Positions 19,993-32,264 of a DNA stretch of 64,000 nucleotides are shown piece after piece. The notes under the pieces are model-generated. The model made no database searches and was not told the origin of the DNA. It saw nothing but the letters and a program-made list of their open reading frames with translations. The number at the start of each line of letters is the position of its first letter. Position 1 is the first letter of the stretch. Origin of the DNA: Clavaria fumosa (Eukaryota; Basidiomycota; Agaricomycetes; Agaricales; Clavariaceae); the NCBI GenBank assembly GCA_951802425.1, contig OX637802.1, positions 3,162,001-3,226,000 of the forward strand, in the 5' to 3' direction. The position numbers and the translations under genes were made by a program.

Positions 19993-21040
19993 AGAAAAAG
20001 AATAGAATGACGAGCAGGAGCTAAAAAGGTGGGTGCTGACATAGTTGCAGAGAAGTGCAAGCCGTACCTGATGTATACTATCTCTTGTCAAGTTGCTCTA
20101 TCAACTTGCCAGCATGCTCCAAACTCAGAAGTGATAAGCATTGATCAGATCTGGCAGGCATGTCTTCTGACTTCTCAATTTGAGTCAACATTAGGAGATA
20201 CAGTGGTTGAACTGTGGTTCTTGCCCACAGTTGTATCTTGACAGATACCTTGATTTGCACCTCTTTGAGTATAATTAGCAATATGATTGATAGCTTAATG
20301 TAGACTCTGTAGCATGCTGTAGCACATAGCCATACAACATAGTATCCATTGATCACTGCAAATCTACTAGTGCTACAGTGTTGGCCTGAATGCTATATTG
20401 ACTACCATGCACTTTGTTGTTGTCTGAATATCTATAAAGCCCTACCATGGAAATCACAAAATGACATTGGTCTATATAGCCTCAGTGTGACAATATATTT
20501 ACACTGACAACTACTGTGAAATTATGTTTTTCCTGATGTTGTACAAGTACTGATGGAGTATCAGGATGCATCTGAGCTGATATCATCAAAACTAATATTT
20601 GAATTTTCTTGGGCACAACAATACACACATGAAAATAAAATTATACCAGGCCCTGTGCACAAATTTTCTGCTTCTAAATCACTCAAATTGATGAAGAATT
20701 GAATGAGCTATAATTTATGTGATGTTTTCTGCTGCACAGATGAAAAAAAAAAAACTTATGTAATTGATGTGCTGCCAATAATTTCGCAAATGGCTGTAAC
20801 AAAATTATCAGGTGATAAAATTTTATTTGAAGTTTCTCAGTCCTCCCAGTGCTCTTGTTGACCAGAGTTATTTTTATTGTAATTTTTTACACTGTAATAA
20901 GTTGGTCATGAACACTGTGTGTGTTACATGATGTAAATTTGGGTTGACTATGGCCTACATAGTCATTTATCACAAGCACACTTCGTCTACTCCAACTCTA
21001 GGCAAGACCCACGGCGAACCTCCAACGACACAAGCACCCC
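19993..21040. other. AT-rich spacer between TE island and host genes
   Basis: No frame with recognisable content. CpG-poor and AT-rich up to about 20940, with an A-run at 20746-20756. Composition changes sharply to GC-rich at about 20990, where the 3' end of the Spc34-like gene begins on the minus strand. Confidence 0.6.
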
Positions 21041-23556
21041 TCACACATCAAACACGACGACCTGCTCCCCGCCCCCGCGCTCGATGCGCACCAAGCACTT
21101 CGCGACACACGCATACACCACGCGCCCCGCGCCCGGCCCGCCCACGTGCACGAGCACGTCCTTGACCGCCTTCAGCGGCGCGCGGTGCAACGGCCGGCGC
21201 AGGCCTTGCGCCTGCGCCTGCATCTGTGTCTCTGTGTGTGTCTGGGGAGGCGCGGGCGAGGAGAGCAGGTGCAGGATGATGTGCGCCATGCAGACGGCCT
21301 GCGCGCCCGGCGCTGCACGCGCGGGGGACGCCGTCGAGGACGCAGCGCTCGCGCCGCCGGGCGACGAGGGCGGTGTTGCCGGAGCCGTCGCTGTTGCCGC
21401 GCTCCGCGCGAGTGTCTGGAGGTGCGCGCTGTGTGTCGCGTCAGTAAAGGATGTATTTTTTTTCTTTCTTTCTTTTGTTCAAGTGCTAGGGCGGGGGGAC
21501 GGGGGCTTACATCGTCTCGGCTGCGCGGGGGGGGCGCGTGCCCCCTTCCCCGCGGGCGTCGAATGGGTGTCCGGGCATGATGACCTCGCCTACGGTCGCC
21601 CAAACCCGTGCCTAAACGCGTAATATAATAAATTGTAATAACAAAAATAATCTGAGTCCAGACATAATAATTCGCAAGACCACAGAAATACGCACCACGA
21701 CCCGCTCCACTTCAGGCGTGATCCTGATCTTTCTCGCGCGCGGCTTCGCCTTCGCCTTCTCCTCCCCTCCCTTGCCTTTCTCGGCAACCGTCGTCATCGG
21801 CTGCGCCGGCTCCAGCTCGACCACTTCCTCCACCACAGAGGGCGCTGGGGCCGGGGCCGGCGACGGCGTCGGCGTCAGGGGCGGAGAGCACAGCGGGCGG
21901 ACGACCGTCTTCTCCGCGTCTTCCTCGTCCTCCTCATCCTCATCTTTGTCCTCATCGTCTTCATCGTCATCGTCCACCTCCCTCGCGCGCGACGTGCCAC
22001 CCACACCATCCCGATCTTCCAAAGACCAAGGGCCCGTACCTCGCCCTCCCACCCCAGCAGCCCCGTCCGCGCCACTCCGGCCCATCCCAATGCGCTCCCA
22101 CGTAGTAGGCACACTCACACTAACAAGGCTTCCTAGGCTCCCCTCGCCCTCGCCCTCATCCTCGCCGGGCTCCCTGCTGCCCGCCACTGACACATCCGGA
22201 TCCACATCCGCGTCCGGCCTGGCCCCAGCACCCGGCCCCAGTCCCTCCCACTGCTCATCCAGCAGACTCCCCCCCGCGGCGCCCACTGCGGAGTAGCGCA
22301 GCGCGCGCCCCGCCTGCGCAGGGGTCGTCCAGAACTGGGACGTGGATGCGGAGGCGGAGAGCGCGGGGGGCGTGCGCGTGTGCGGGGTGTGTGGCGCTCG
22401 TATTGGGGTCCGCGCAAGACCACCTGGGGTGGAGGGATCGGTGTTCGTAGTGGTGGTAGTAATGCCTCTGGGGGGTGGAGAGATGGCATTTGTGCCGGCG
22501 CTAGCGCTGGGGGATAAAAGGCCGACGCTGAGTCGCGAATGGCGCGTCCTCTTCTTAGTCTGCGCCGCCGCTTTCTACGACCACCACCGCGTCAGCTCGG
22601 CCAGAACAACGAAACGAGACGTGAAATAGCAGCTCACACGGTCCTTGGCAGCCTGCAGGCGTCTCTGCAGCACCGCAATCTTGCGCTCCTCCTCCTGCGC
22701 AGCGGAGCGGGGCGACACGGGCGCACGCGCGTCCACGAGCTATGTGGCATCAGAAATCAGAACAATGTATATATTTCGCAGAGGGCACCGGACCTGGTGA
22801 AGCGCCTCCGTCAGCTCCAGTACCCGCGCCCGGGCATCTGCAAGCTGCGCTAAGACGTGCGTAGCGCGTGCGCGTGCGCGCGGCATCGGCTTCACTGCCG
22901 CGCTGGGGAAGGGGGGTTAGAGAGTGGAGTAAACGGCACGTGGCCCGTCAGCTGGGGTGTGTGATAGAGCGAGTGTAGACGCACAAACGGTCAAGGTACC
23001 TGAGCGCCGCGTGCGCGTACACCTCTGGGTCCTGGTCGGGCGGTTCCTGGGGCGGGTCGGCCGGCGCTGTCTTGCTTGTGCTAGCGGTGTGCGTGCCCCT
23101 GCTGGCGCTTGGCCTTGCCGTGTCCGCGTGGCGTCTCCGATCATGGTCAAGGCCGCGTTGGTGCCGGCGCTCGCGCCGGAGGGGCGTCGCCCCCGCCCAG
23201 GACGCGCGCAGGAGCGTGGGCTCGTCCGTGCGTCCGTCGGGGGGGCCGTCCACCGCCGCTGCCGCGCGCTTCGGCTTGTGCGTCTGTGCTGGACGGCCAA
23301 GGCCTTGTGGTGGCTTCGGTGCGGGTGCGGGTGCGGGTACGGGTGTGGGTGCAGCGGCGAGGACGAAGAGGCCGAGCTCGCTCGCGTCGGCGTCGCGGAT
23401 GAGGGAGGCGAGGTTGCGCGGGACGTGGAGGGCGGCACGAGTGAAGGGCCCCGGGCGGGGTGCATCTGGGGTGGATGGAAGGACGGAGAGGGAGGTGGAG
23501 GAGAGGGACTTGGCGTGGGCGAGGAGGGTATCGATGTGTGCGAGGAGCGGGGTCAT
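21041..23556 (-). CDS. Spc34-like DASH/Dam1 complex subunit (candidate)
   Basis: The N-terminus (MTPLLAHIDTLLAHAKSL, then FTRAALHVPRNLASLIRDAD and ASELGLF) matches the pattern I know from the Spc34 family, a DASH/Dam1 ring subunit that couples kinetochores to microtubules. Six exons fit: 23000-23556, 22794-22902, 22638-22739, 21696-22574, 21511-21611 and 21041-21428, all with GT-AG introns in compatible phase. A coiled coil (QLADARARVLELTEALHQ; RKIAVLQRRLQAAKDR) is followed by a long Ser/Pro and Asp/Glu-rich linker and a conserved-looking C-terminus (VARVWATVGEVIMPGHPF ... GGGEQVVVFDV). It is much longer than yeast Spc34, and exon 1 may hide another intron because a better-looking frame (GTNAALTMIGDA) appears at about 23150. 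An in-frame ATG at 23616 is the alternative start. Confidence 0.6.
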
Positions 23557-23662
23557 CGTTGTGGGTCGTTTGAGAGAGTTGGAGTCACGGGACTTTGTCA
23601 AGGGGTGCACCGCCACTGGGGCCTCAACTTGAGCAGCACTACGGCACTAGTAACGCTTCGGT
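23557..23662. promoter_or_regulatory. Bidirectional promoter, Spc34-like gene / URM1
   Basis: Only 106 bp separate the two divergent start codons, so both genes must share a promoter region or have overlapping 5' ends. No TATA box is evident. Confidence 0.6.
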
Positions 23663-24058
23663 ATGACCGACACGCTAACGGTCAAAGTGGAGTTCAGCGG
23701 AGGACTGGAGCTGCTCTTCTCGAACCAGCGCTCGCATGTCGTACATGTGCCGTCTGTGGACCCTGCGACGCTGAAGCCGGCAGATTTATTGTTCCTGATC
23801 GGATACCTGCGCACGCGGCTTTTAACGCAACGCCCTGAGCTTTTCGTCGACAACGGGAGTGTGTTAGTATCGCTGTTGTCCTTCCTTTTTTTTTTTTTTC
23901 ATTTCAATGCAAGTGTATTATACTAAAATTTGCCTTTTAGTCGTCCTGGGATATTGGTATTAATTAATGATGCGGATTGGGAGTTAGAAGGGGAAGGAGC
24001 GTATGTGCTTCAAGAAGGAGACGAGGTGGTATTTATCTCAACGTTACACGGTGGTTAG
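23663..24058 (+). CDS. URM1: Ubiquitin-related modifier Urm1
   Basis: Two exons (23663-23862, 23941-24058; intron 23863-23940 with a long T-run) give about 105 residues, the normal family size. Diagnostic features are [13 protein letters not shown] at the start, [15 protein letters not shown] in the middle, [18 protein letters not shown] and the C-terminal FISTLHGG, with the exposed diglycine that is activated as a thiocarboxylate. Urm1 acts as sulfur carrier in the cytosolic thiolation of wobble uridine in tRNAs (with Uba4 and Ncs2/Ncs6) and as a protein modifier. All key residues are present, so the gene looks intact. Confidence 0.95.
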
Positions 24059-24386
24059 CCATCGATGCATCATCATCACTATACTCCTGTACTCCTCTAT
24101 GACATTGTCGACTCTCACTCAAAATGACTGATTGACACTTGCTTGACAATATTTGTTCCATGTCAAAGCACGTGTCATTGTCACAAAACAGTGTCGAATG
24201 TAGACGACAGAGATAGTGAGAGTGAGAGAGTGATGAGGTGAGGTACAGTAACAGTAAAACAGTACACCGATCTCTCTCTCAGCCTCTCTCTTTCTTTTTT
24301 TCTTTCTATTGCGCTGCTCTCCTCTCATACGCGTCTCTCTCTCTCCCTTTCTCCCTCCTCCTCCTCCTCCCTCTCCCTCTCTCTAA
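24059..24386. other. Intergenic region and DOCK gene promoter
   Basis: Contains a strong pyrimidine-rich track (CTCTCTCTC, TTTCTTTTT, CTCCTCCTCC) from about 24265 to 24385 just before the DOCK start codon, a common feature of fungal promoters. No other gene is visible. Confidence 0.6.
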
Positions 24387-27300
24387 ATGACCTCCTCAAC
24401 CCCAATCGTCGTGGGGTCAGTCTCTCGCAAGGGTTATTGGGAACCTTTACCCCTCATCATATACGGTTACGCCGTACATCCACTCACCCCAAACAGGCGC
24501 GACACCCGTTTCTCTCGTGCTCCTCGTCTCTCCACCGTCACAGAAGCGTCTACCGGCGAACCTCGCGACGAGATCGTTGACCTCAATCTAGGTGATGAAG
24601 TATACGCCTTTGAACGCTATGCACCAAGCGACAAGGACTTAGACGGCGTATGGTTTCGCGGGTGCGTCGTATCATCCTCTCTTCGCTTCCTCTCCCTCTT
24701 ATCTCCCCTTCCAGCTACGTCGTCCGCACAGGTACCGCTCCAAAGCGCGAGGCTCTCTGGCCCTCCTCCTCAGAGGCTTCTCCCGTACACCCACATGCTG
24801 CAGCTCGCGCACCACACAAAATGGAAGATACACAACAGGTCTTCATCGGTATCTTCCCCGCTTCTCACATCCACATCCGTGATGAGCTCTCCGACTCAGA
24901 GGGCCGTCTCGCCGACGTTGCCAGTTCCCTCATCAATAGAGCAGAACAGACTACAAACGGCGATACCTTGCATGTCCCCCCTTCCGACCCCCCGAAACGC
25001 TCTACCCGTCCCCCTCCTCTTCCAGACGACGACGGCACCACCACACCCGCCAAGCGCAAGTCCGCCCGTCCCCCAATGCCGCCTGGTCTCAACAACACCG
25101 GAAACTCACGCACCGCTCTAACATCCCTATACCCCCCCTCCATCCGCTCTTACTCTCCCGACTCCGCCGTCCTCAAACCCCTCCCCCCACGGCCCTCGCT
25201 CAAATCAGGTGACGACACCGTGTCAGGCGCGCGCCAGCCTCTCGTCGACGAGATCGCCAGTGCCCTGCGCGAGTGGCACAAACTGCTCTTCGCATATCTC
25301 GCCCGTCGCGATTACCGGCTCTTCCACACCGTGCGCGCCCACATCGAGGCGCTGCACTTGGGGCGTCGGCAGCTCTTGGCCCAGACCCTCAGCGAGGACG
25401 AGACCGTCGCCCTCCGGCGAGACTGTGTCGCCCGTCTGGTCAGCGGGAACATAGTTCAAGGCCTGGACGTCATCGTGCGCCATCCGACCTGGGGCGGCCT
25501 CGTCACCGTCGACGTCGAGGGCGAAATCGACCCCCGCAGTTGGGTCAGCGCTGTCCGCATGTACGCGATGCAAGTCTCTCTTGCATACCTGAACGTGTCG
25601 TTCCACCATCCAGATCACCATCTCCACCACCTCCCGACGACGCCGAAGCAAATCGCGCTTGGCCCAGCGGGCGAGTATGCTGCCCCCATTCCCTCTGCCA
25701 CGCCCCTCCCAACACCCGCCCACTCTGCCTTCCCGGAGCACGCCCTCCGCACCAACGCCAAACTCTCCCGCTCCCTTGGTTCGCTTGGACCCTCCTCATC
25801 CTCCTCCACTTCTATTCCTTCTGGCACCCCCATGTCCAAGCCTGGCGGCGGCGTCAAGTTCTTCCACGTGTTCGTCGAGTTGCGCGCGTTCGTCGCGACG
25901 CCGTGCGCGCCGGGGGAGACGGCCGAGCTCTTCCTCTCGCTGTACAACCGCGCGGAGCAGCGCTTCGTCTCGGAGGAGTTCTGCGCGGTGCTCTCGCACC
26001 ACGGCGTCCCCGCGCGCGAGCCCGCGGCCAAGGTGCGCACGCTCTTCACGGACCTCGCCGCACCCGACGCGCAGGGGCCGGTCTACCTCGTCGCCAAGAT
26101 CGTGCGCAACGGCGCCATGAAGATGGGCAGCGGCGGCACGGGGCCGACCCAGGGCCCGGGCGGCGCTGGCGCCGCAGGGACGGCTGCGGGGACCGTGGGC
26201 TCGCCAGCCAGCGCCGGTGTGGTGTCCCCCGGCGGGGCGGGCGGCGCCCCTGTGCCGGGCGACCTCCCTCGGCGGGGTTCGGAAACGGCGGCGGGCGTGG
26301 CGGCGATGACCGCGGCAACCGCGGCGGCGGCAACGCTGGGCTTCATCAGCGAGGGCCACCACCACCACCACCACCCGCACTACACCGCCAGCCCGACGAC
26401 ATTTGGGCCGACGTCCCCGGCGAGCGCGCGCGGGGGCGCGTTGCCCGCGCTCGACGGTGGGGGCATGCATCCCGTGTATCCCCAATATCAGCACCACACC
26501 AACCCCAACCACGTGCGGCGCCCGTTTGGGTGCGCAGTGCTGCACCTCTCGGACCTGACGAAGCGCGCGAATGAGCAGAGCGACGTCGACGTGACGCCCA
26601 CGCGCGAGTACACCATGCCGATCTTTACACCCGTGAACGAGACGCTGTTCTCGATGCTCCATCAGGATGTCATTAATAACAACACGGCAGAGTTTGAAAA
26701 GTCCCCTCGGTGCGTTCGGTTCCTTAAAAAGATGTCTGTGTTTTCTCTAATGTACGGCACGTGACGACAGAGCGGACATGATCGTTGTGGCCGTCAAGAT
26801 CTTCCACGGCGACGCGCAGACAATCGTACGCGAGAACACGTCCCTCCTGCACGGCACGCCAACCACGCTGCGGCTCGGCTTCCCCGACGTCGTCTTTCCC
26901 GGGGACGTGCGCAACGAGCTGTACATCAAGCTCTGGAGCGGGGACTTCTCGTACTGGCAGGGCGGCACGCGGCTGAGCGTGTCGAACCTCGCGCGCGGGC
27001 AGATGGGGCCCGGCACGAACAACGTGCAGGTCACGGTCGAGGTGCGCGACCAGGACGGGCGCGCTGTCGAGAACGTCATCTCCATGGGCAGCGGCGAGCC
27101 GCTTCTCACGCAGTTCCACTCAATGGTGCTGCAGCGCTGCAACGTGCCCACTTTCGGCGAGCTCATCAAGCTGCAGCTCCCGCTCGACGGCGTGCCCCCC
27201 ATGGCGTGGCATCTGTTCTTTACCTTCCGGAACCGGAACGCGCGCGAGAAGGGCTCGGGCCGCCCGGGCACGGGACATGAGCACCAGGAAAAGCCGTTAG

Positions 27301-30300
27301 CATTTGCGTTCCAGCCGCTGTTCCCGGACGGGCGTGCGGTGGAGGACGGCCCGCACATGCTTGCGCTGTACCGTGCCGATAAGCTGGCGCAGCTCACTCC
27401 GGATGTGTATCTGAATGCGCCACCGTGGGCAGGGCAGCAAGCGGGCCCGCAGCAGCAACAGCAGCAACAGCGCCAGGAGGCGATCCCGCCAGAAATGCTG
27501 AAGGTGGCGCCGCCGCTGCGGGACACGTTGACGATCCGGACATCGCTGTGCTCGACGAAGATCACGCAGAACCCGTTCATCTTGAGCCTGCTGAACTGGG
27601 AGCTGATCAAGGACAAGGACGTGCTCGCGACGGTGCTCACCAAGTTCACGTTCGTGGGCGAGGTCGAGATCGTCAAGTTCCTGCGGGACATCTTTGACTC
27701 GCTCTTCGGGATCCTCGGCTCGCCGATGAACGGCGCGGGCGAGATGGACGAGCTCGTGTTCAACGCGCTCGTGACCGTGCTCGGGATCGTGCAGGACCGG
27801 CGCTTCACGAACTTCCAGCCGGTGCTCGACGTGTACATCGCGCAGCACTTCAGCTCAGTCGCGGCGGCGTCGCACATCATCCACTCGATGAACCGGCTAC
27901 TCGCGAGCCCGACGTCGAACGAGAACGCGTCGCCGCTGCGCGCGGCGCTCAAGGTGTGGCACCAGATCTTCAAATTCATTGCACGCTCGCGCGAGCTGCA
28001 GAAGGCGAAGGAGCTCGGGATGGGCGGCGGCGCGACGGCGGAGCACCTCGAATCGACGTTCAAAAAGGAGCTGCGGCTGCATCTCGCGGAGGTGAACCGC
28101 ATGATGTCGACGACGGAGCCGCTGTCGATCATCGGCACGCAGACGATCGCGCTGCAGCACTTCACCTCGATCCTGCCGGAGCTCGCGAAGATATTCTCGA
28201 CGGTGGAGCTCGTGACGATCGCGACGACGTTTGCGAATGCGCTCGCGACGAACCGGAACAAGATCATCGTGTGGAAGCTGATCATGTATCTGCAGATCGT
28301 GAAGGGGTTCCTGTTTGACCACCCGCAGTCGCGCAGCCTGCTCGTCGAGGCGGTTGTCATCTGGATCAAGCCGCATTTTGGGCGGTTTGACGAGTACACG
28401 CTTACGCAGCCCACGGACAACGAGGCCGCGCGCGACGCGGCGCGCGTCTCCTGGCTCGAGAGCATCCGACTGTGCGTGACCATCGTCGCCGTCATGCTGG
28501 ATAAGCTGCAGCAGAATCTGGTGAAGCCGGAGCATCTCGCCGATCGCAGCGCTTTGCGACAGGAACAAGATAATGTCGAGTATCTCCTGTCCTTGCTCCC
28601 TAGGTACGTTCATTCGTTCGTCTCTTCCTATTGCGCGCGTTTCTTAGTTATGTTGCCGCTCCCCGCAGATTATTAGACTCCTACCGGGAGTTCCAAAACC
28701 CCGCATCGCATCGCGCGGTCGAGCGGACTCGGACGCCGACGACGCTGCCCACTCCGGTGCCCGTGAGCTTCCCTGAGTCATATCCGTTCTCGCTGGTGGC
28801 CCTCCTCCCGGACGCCAACACGAAAGGCCCAGCGAATCTCCCGCCGTCCGAGGGCCTGTTCAACCCCGGCCTCGGCGAAGCGGCGATCGTCTTCCTCGTG
28901 CTGATCCTGTCCTCGCCGCGGAAGCACATCCTGAACTTCCTCGAGTCAAGTCTGGAGATCGAGGGGCGGGACCACTTCGCGGCCCTGCTCTCGCAGTTCT
29001 TCAAGGTGGCGGCGTCGATACTGCAGAACGACGCGTTCCCGAGCAGCTGGCTTAACGTGAATATTCTCGCGCACAAGGTCCTCATCAAGATGATGGAGCC
29101 GGTCGCGATCTTGCTGGAGCGGGACTTCATCCCTGGGCCGGATGGCGACCAGGAATTTGACACGAACCTGTGGCGTGAAGGGTTTTATATGCTCCTGAAG
29201 CTGCTGTCTTCGGACCAGCTAGTCATTGAGGAATTCAGTCCACAAGTAAGCCCGTTGTCTTTCTTTCTGGTGCCTTGATTCGTTGTTGGCGGTCGTTGCT
29301 CAACCCTAGCTTTAGAAACGGCGTGCTGTGTGGCGTCTGGCGGGCGATATTCGAGGTGAAGGCGCAGCCATCCTTCGTCGGTTATGGGGTGCGTTAGCCG
29401 TGCCAGAGAACGCTCCGGTTGAAGGCAATGAAGCCATGCGTTATGGAGTGAGTATTGTTTCTTAGCCCGTGCGGGATGGGACAAATAGCTTACATTCCTT
29501 TAGGGATACCAAGTACTCATGATCCCTCTCGTTGGCTATGTCGTGAATCTGTGTCTGAGCCATCACGACCAGCTAAGGAATAACGCTGTTGGCATCCTGT
29601 TCGATATGATCGTCGCCGAATATCAACAGTCGGGCAACTTTGACGTCATCGAACACGAGATGGTCAATAGACTTGACGCGCTCTTCATGTCCGACAGCAA
29701 AGGCGACGAGATCTCTCGCGGCTTCTTCATCGGACATTTGCGGCATCTGTTCGACTCGTCTGGGGTGGAGGAAGAGCTGCGCGAACGGGTGGCAAATTTC
29801 CTCGATTCTGTTGACCTCTTCCTCGAGTTGCTCCTGAGCGTCCGTGCCCTTCCTGGCGGCGAAGAATTCGCAGATGATAGGGTCATCGCTACGGTTCAGC
29901 CCTTTCTTTCCTCATCCAGTTTCATTAGAGAGCTTATGTTACTCGCATGCAGCTCCGACTGATGAACTTCATCCGGAGAATCGGCCGCGACGAGATGTAT
30001 ATCAAATATGTACATCAACTCGTCAATGTGAGACTTGAATGCTCAGTCACAGCCTACCCCTTTATGATACCCAATGCCACCATTTACAGATGCACTTGCA
30101 ATCACAAAATTACGTTGAGGCCGCACTGACACTCAAACTGCACTCAGATCTGCATACCTGGGACTTGCACTCGTTTGTAGGCCCGATGGACGACCTTGGT
30201 CTGCCCCAACAATCCCAATTCCATCGGAAAGAGACTTTATGTCTCCTTATCTTGGACTACCTTGGTATTTGATTTGTTTCGTGTTTCCCCAGCACGGCGC

Positions 30301-32043
30301 ATCCACTGACCAGCTTCCAGGAAAGGGTAGGGCTTGGGAAAAAGCCGTTGAGATCTGCAAGGAGCTGGCTTACCAGCATTCTGAAGTCACCTTCAATTAG
30401 TGAGCTTTCCCCTGTTCATTCATGCCAACGCTGCGACTCAACCTGCCCTTTGAAGCGGGCGGCTTGCGGAAATCTTGCGACATCAGGCCACACTGTTGGA
30501 CCATATTATCAATGACACGCGCTACTACTCCGACTACTTCAGAGTTGCCTTTTACGGCAATTTCCCCTCCGCTATACGCGGGAAACAATTCATTGTATTT
30601 GCCCTTGTTTTTGTGATGTGACCGCTGCTGACTGAACACGCTCTTTTCAAGTATCGAGGATTTGAATGGGAGAAATATGGGGCCTTTTGCGAACGGATGC
30701 TGAATAAGCATCCAGGAACCAAGCTCTTGAAGACGATGGGTGATCCACCCGCTGATGTTCGTTTCGGCAACGACGAATATATCCAATGCACCGCCGTCGT
30801 TCCTGAACCCGATCGCTCGTTGCCCATCTTCAACAATCCAGATGTTCCAATACCGGTAAGAACATATCACGAGCAGAGGTAAGGGGATGTGTCGCCATTG
30901 ATTGCATACAGGACTGGATTGATTTTGCCCGTCGTTTCACTCTTCCAGTGCGATCAACCTTTTCAGTTGCTCTCGACCGATGGCGAAACAAACGCGAGAC
31001 GGCTCTGAGGAAATCTGGATTGAGAAAACGTACTTCACTACCGAAGAGACATTCCCAACATTACTGCGCCGCTCTGAAATAATTGCTTGCGAGGTCGTGC
31101 CTATATCACCGATAGAACACGCGCTTAACGAAGTGGAGCAAAAAACGAAGGAGCTGTTAGCTCTTGAGCTGAAGTACACTGCTTTAGCAAAGACGGGCCA
31201 AGCGGTCTCCACAAATGCTTTGACGATGTGTCTAAACAGTGCTGTCGACTCGCCGATCGACTCGGGAATAGCTTCATATCGGCAGGGTTTCTTCTCACCG
31301 GATTACGCGGCTCAGGATCCAGATCGAGCAGAGCAAGTCGACAGATTGAAGAAAGCTGTGCAGGATCAGGTCCGTCCTTCCCATTCAAGTGAAAACTCGA
31401 GGAATGGCCATCTAAAAAACAGGCCACCCAGGCTCGAGTCATTGACAGTTGCTTGCGTCTGCACGCAAAACTCTGTCCTCCGGAATTTGTTCCTTTCCAT
31501 GAGACTCTCGAAAGTTTCTTCAAGAAGAATTTCCGGGAAGAGATACAACGTATGAGCCGCGACGGATTGTCATCGCATCATGAGTCACATCATGAATCAA
31601 TTTCCGGACAATCTATGACTTCGCCAACATCTCCCGTTTCGACCACTCGCCCCCCTTTTGCAACAGCCCCCATTTCGCTGAGCCAGCCCGTCGTCATTGC
31701 CCCAGGCCATCCACAGCTGTCCCCAAAGCTCCCACCTAGTATCGTCACCACGGAAACAGCGAGGCAGACGCCCCTGCAACGTCACCTCGCCCACCTCGCC
31801 CGCCACGGAATCAATGGTGTTTCTTCTGCGCCAAGGGAGGTCAATGGTGGGAACGACTCCATATCCGCGGAGTCTCCCCGCGAATCTCTAGTCAACATGA
31901 ATAACAATGGTTCAAGTGCACCACTGGTCCCGGGACAATCTGGGGTATCTGTAACGTCCACCTCACAGGTAGGGAGTTTAGGTGGTTCAATTAAAGGGCG
32001 CCTTTCCCGGTTCGGGAGTCTCAATTTTGGGCGAAAAAGCTAG
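24387..32043 (+). CDS. DOCK-family (Dedicator of cytokinesis) Rho-GTPase exchange factor
   Basis: Thirteen exons assembled by splice sites and phase: 24387-24661, 24715-26709, 26771-28603, 28669-29245, 29316-29447, 29504-29881, 29953-30027, 30090-30264, 30321-30399, 30456-30594, 30652-30878, 30949-31369, 31423-32043, giving about 2308 residues. The N-terminus (WEPLPLIIYGYAVHPL, then NLGDEVYAFE and VWFRGYVVRTG) is SH3-like. A DHR-1/C2 region follows (FGCAVLHLSDL; exon 3: HGTPTTLRLGFPDVVFPGDV and RNELYIKLWSGDF), for membrane phosphoinositide binding. DHR-2, the catalytic region acting on Rac/Cdc42-type GTPases, spans about 29950-31560 (LRLMNFIRRIG; GKGRAWEKAVEICKELA; RYYSDYFRVAFYGNFP; NNPD..; EEIWIEKTYFTTEETFPTLL; ARVIDSCLRLHAKLCPPEF). 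The Ser/Pro/Thr-rich tail resembles DOCK tails. The insert around exon 2 with Gly/Ala runs and a His run (HHHHHH) is low complexity. It is most like the yeast Dck1 type, which acts with an ELMO/Lmo1 partner. Confidence 0.93.
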
Positions 32044-32264
32044 TTTTTTTTTTTGGGCATGCCGTCACAGGATACTTTGGATACGTTTCGAGTCGGTTCT
32101 GTTGCCTTCATTACATCGTAGCATGCTGATACTTAAGTCTAATCCGCTACTGGTACAACCTACAATATAAGTGGGCACTCTCATGATCAGAAGCGTTGCT
32201 TATATAAGCGTCATTAATCCACCAACTTCGACACAGAACTAAGGACTGCTGTAATCGCGCGACG
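32044..32264 (+). promoter_or_regulatory. RPS5 copy 1 promoter
   Basis: A TATATAAG box lies at 32199-32206, about 60 bp before the ATG at 32265. From about 32179 the sequence is shared with the promoter of copy 2, except that copy 2 has about 44 extra bp (CGTTCCGCTGTACAGCTG...) between the TATA box and the ATG. Confidence 0.6.

Noticed and set aside
21084..23838. Plus-strand frames of up to 293 codons
   Set aside because: Antisense of the Spc34-like gene; Arg/Gly/Ala-rich with no motif.
25273..26662. Long Arg/Pro/Ala-rich frames (433 and 288 codons) overlapping DOCK exon 2
   Set aside because: Composition is typical of shifted or antisense reading of GC-rich low-complexity sequence; no motif.
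26747..28495. 582-codon open frame on the minus strand
   Set aside because: Antisense to DOCK exon 3, whose motifs and splice phases are convincing; long antisense frames are expected in GC-rich coding sequence.
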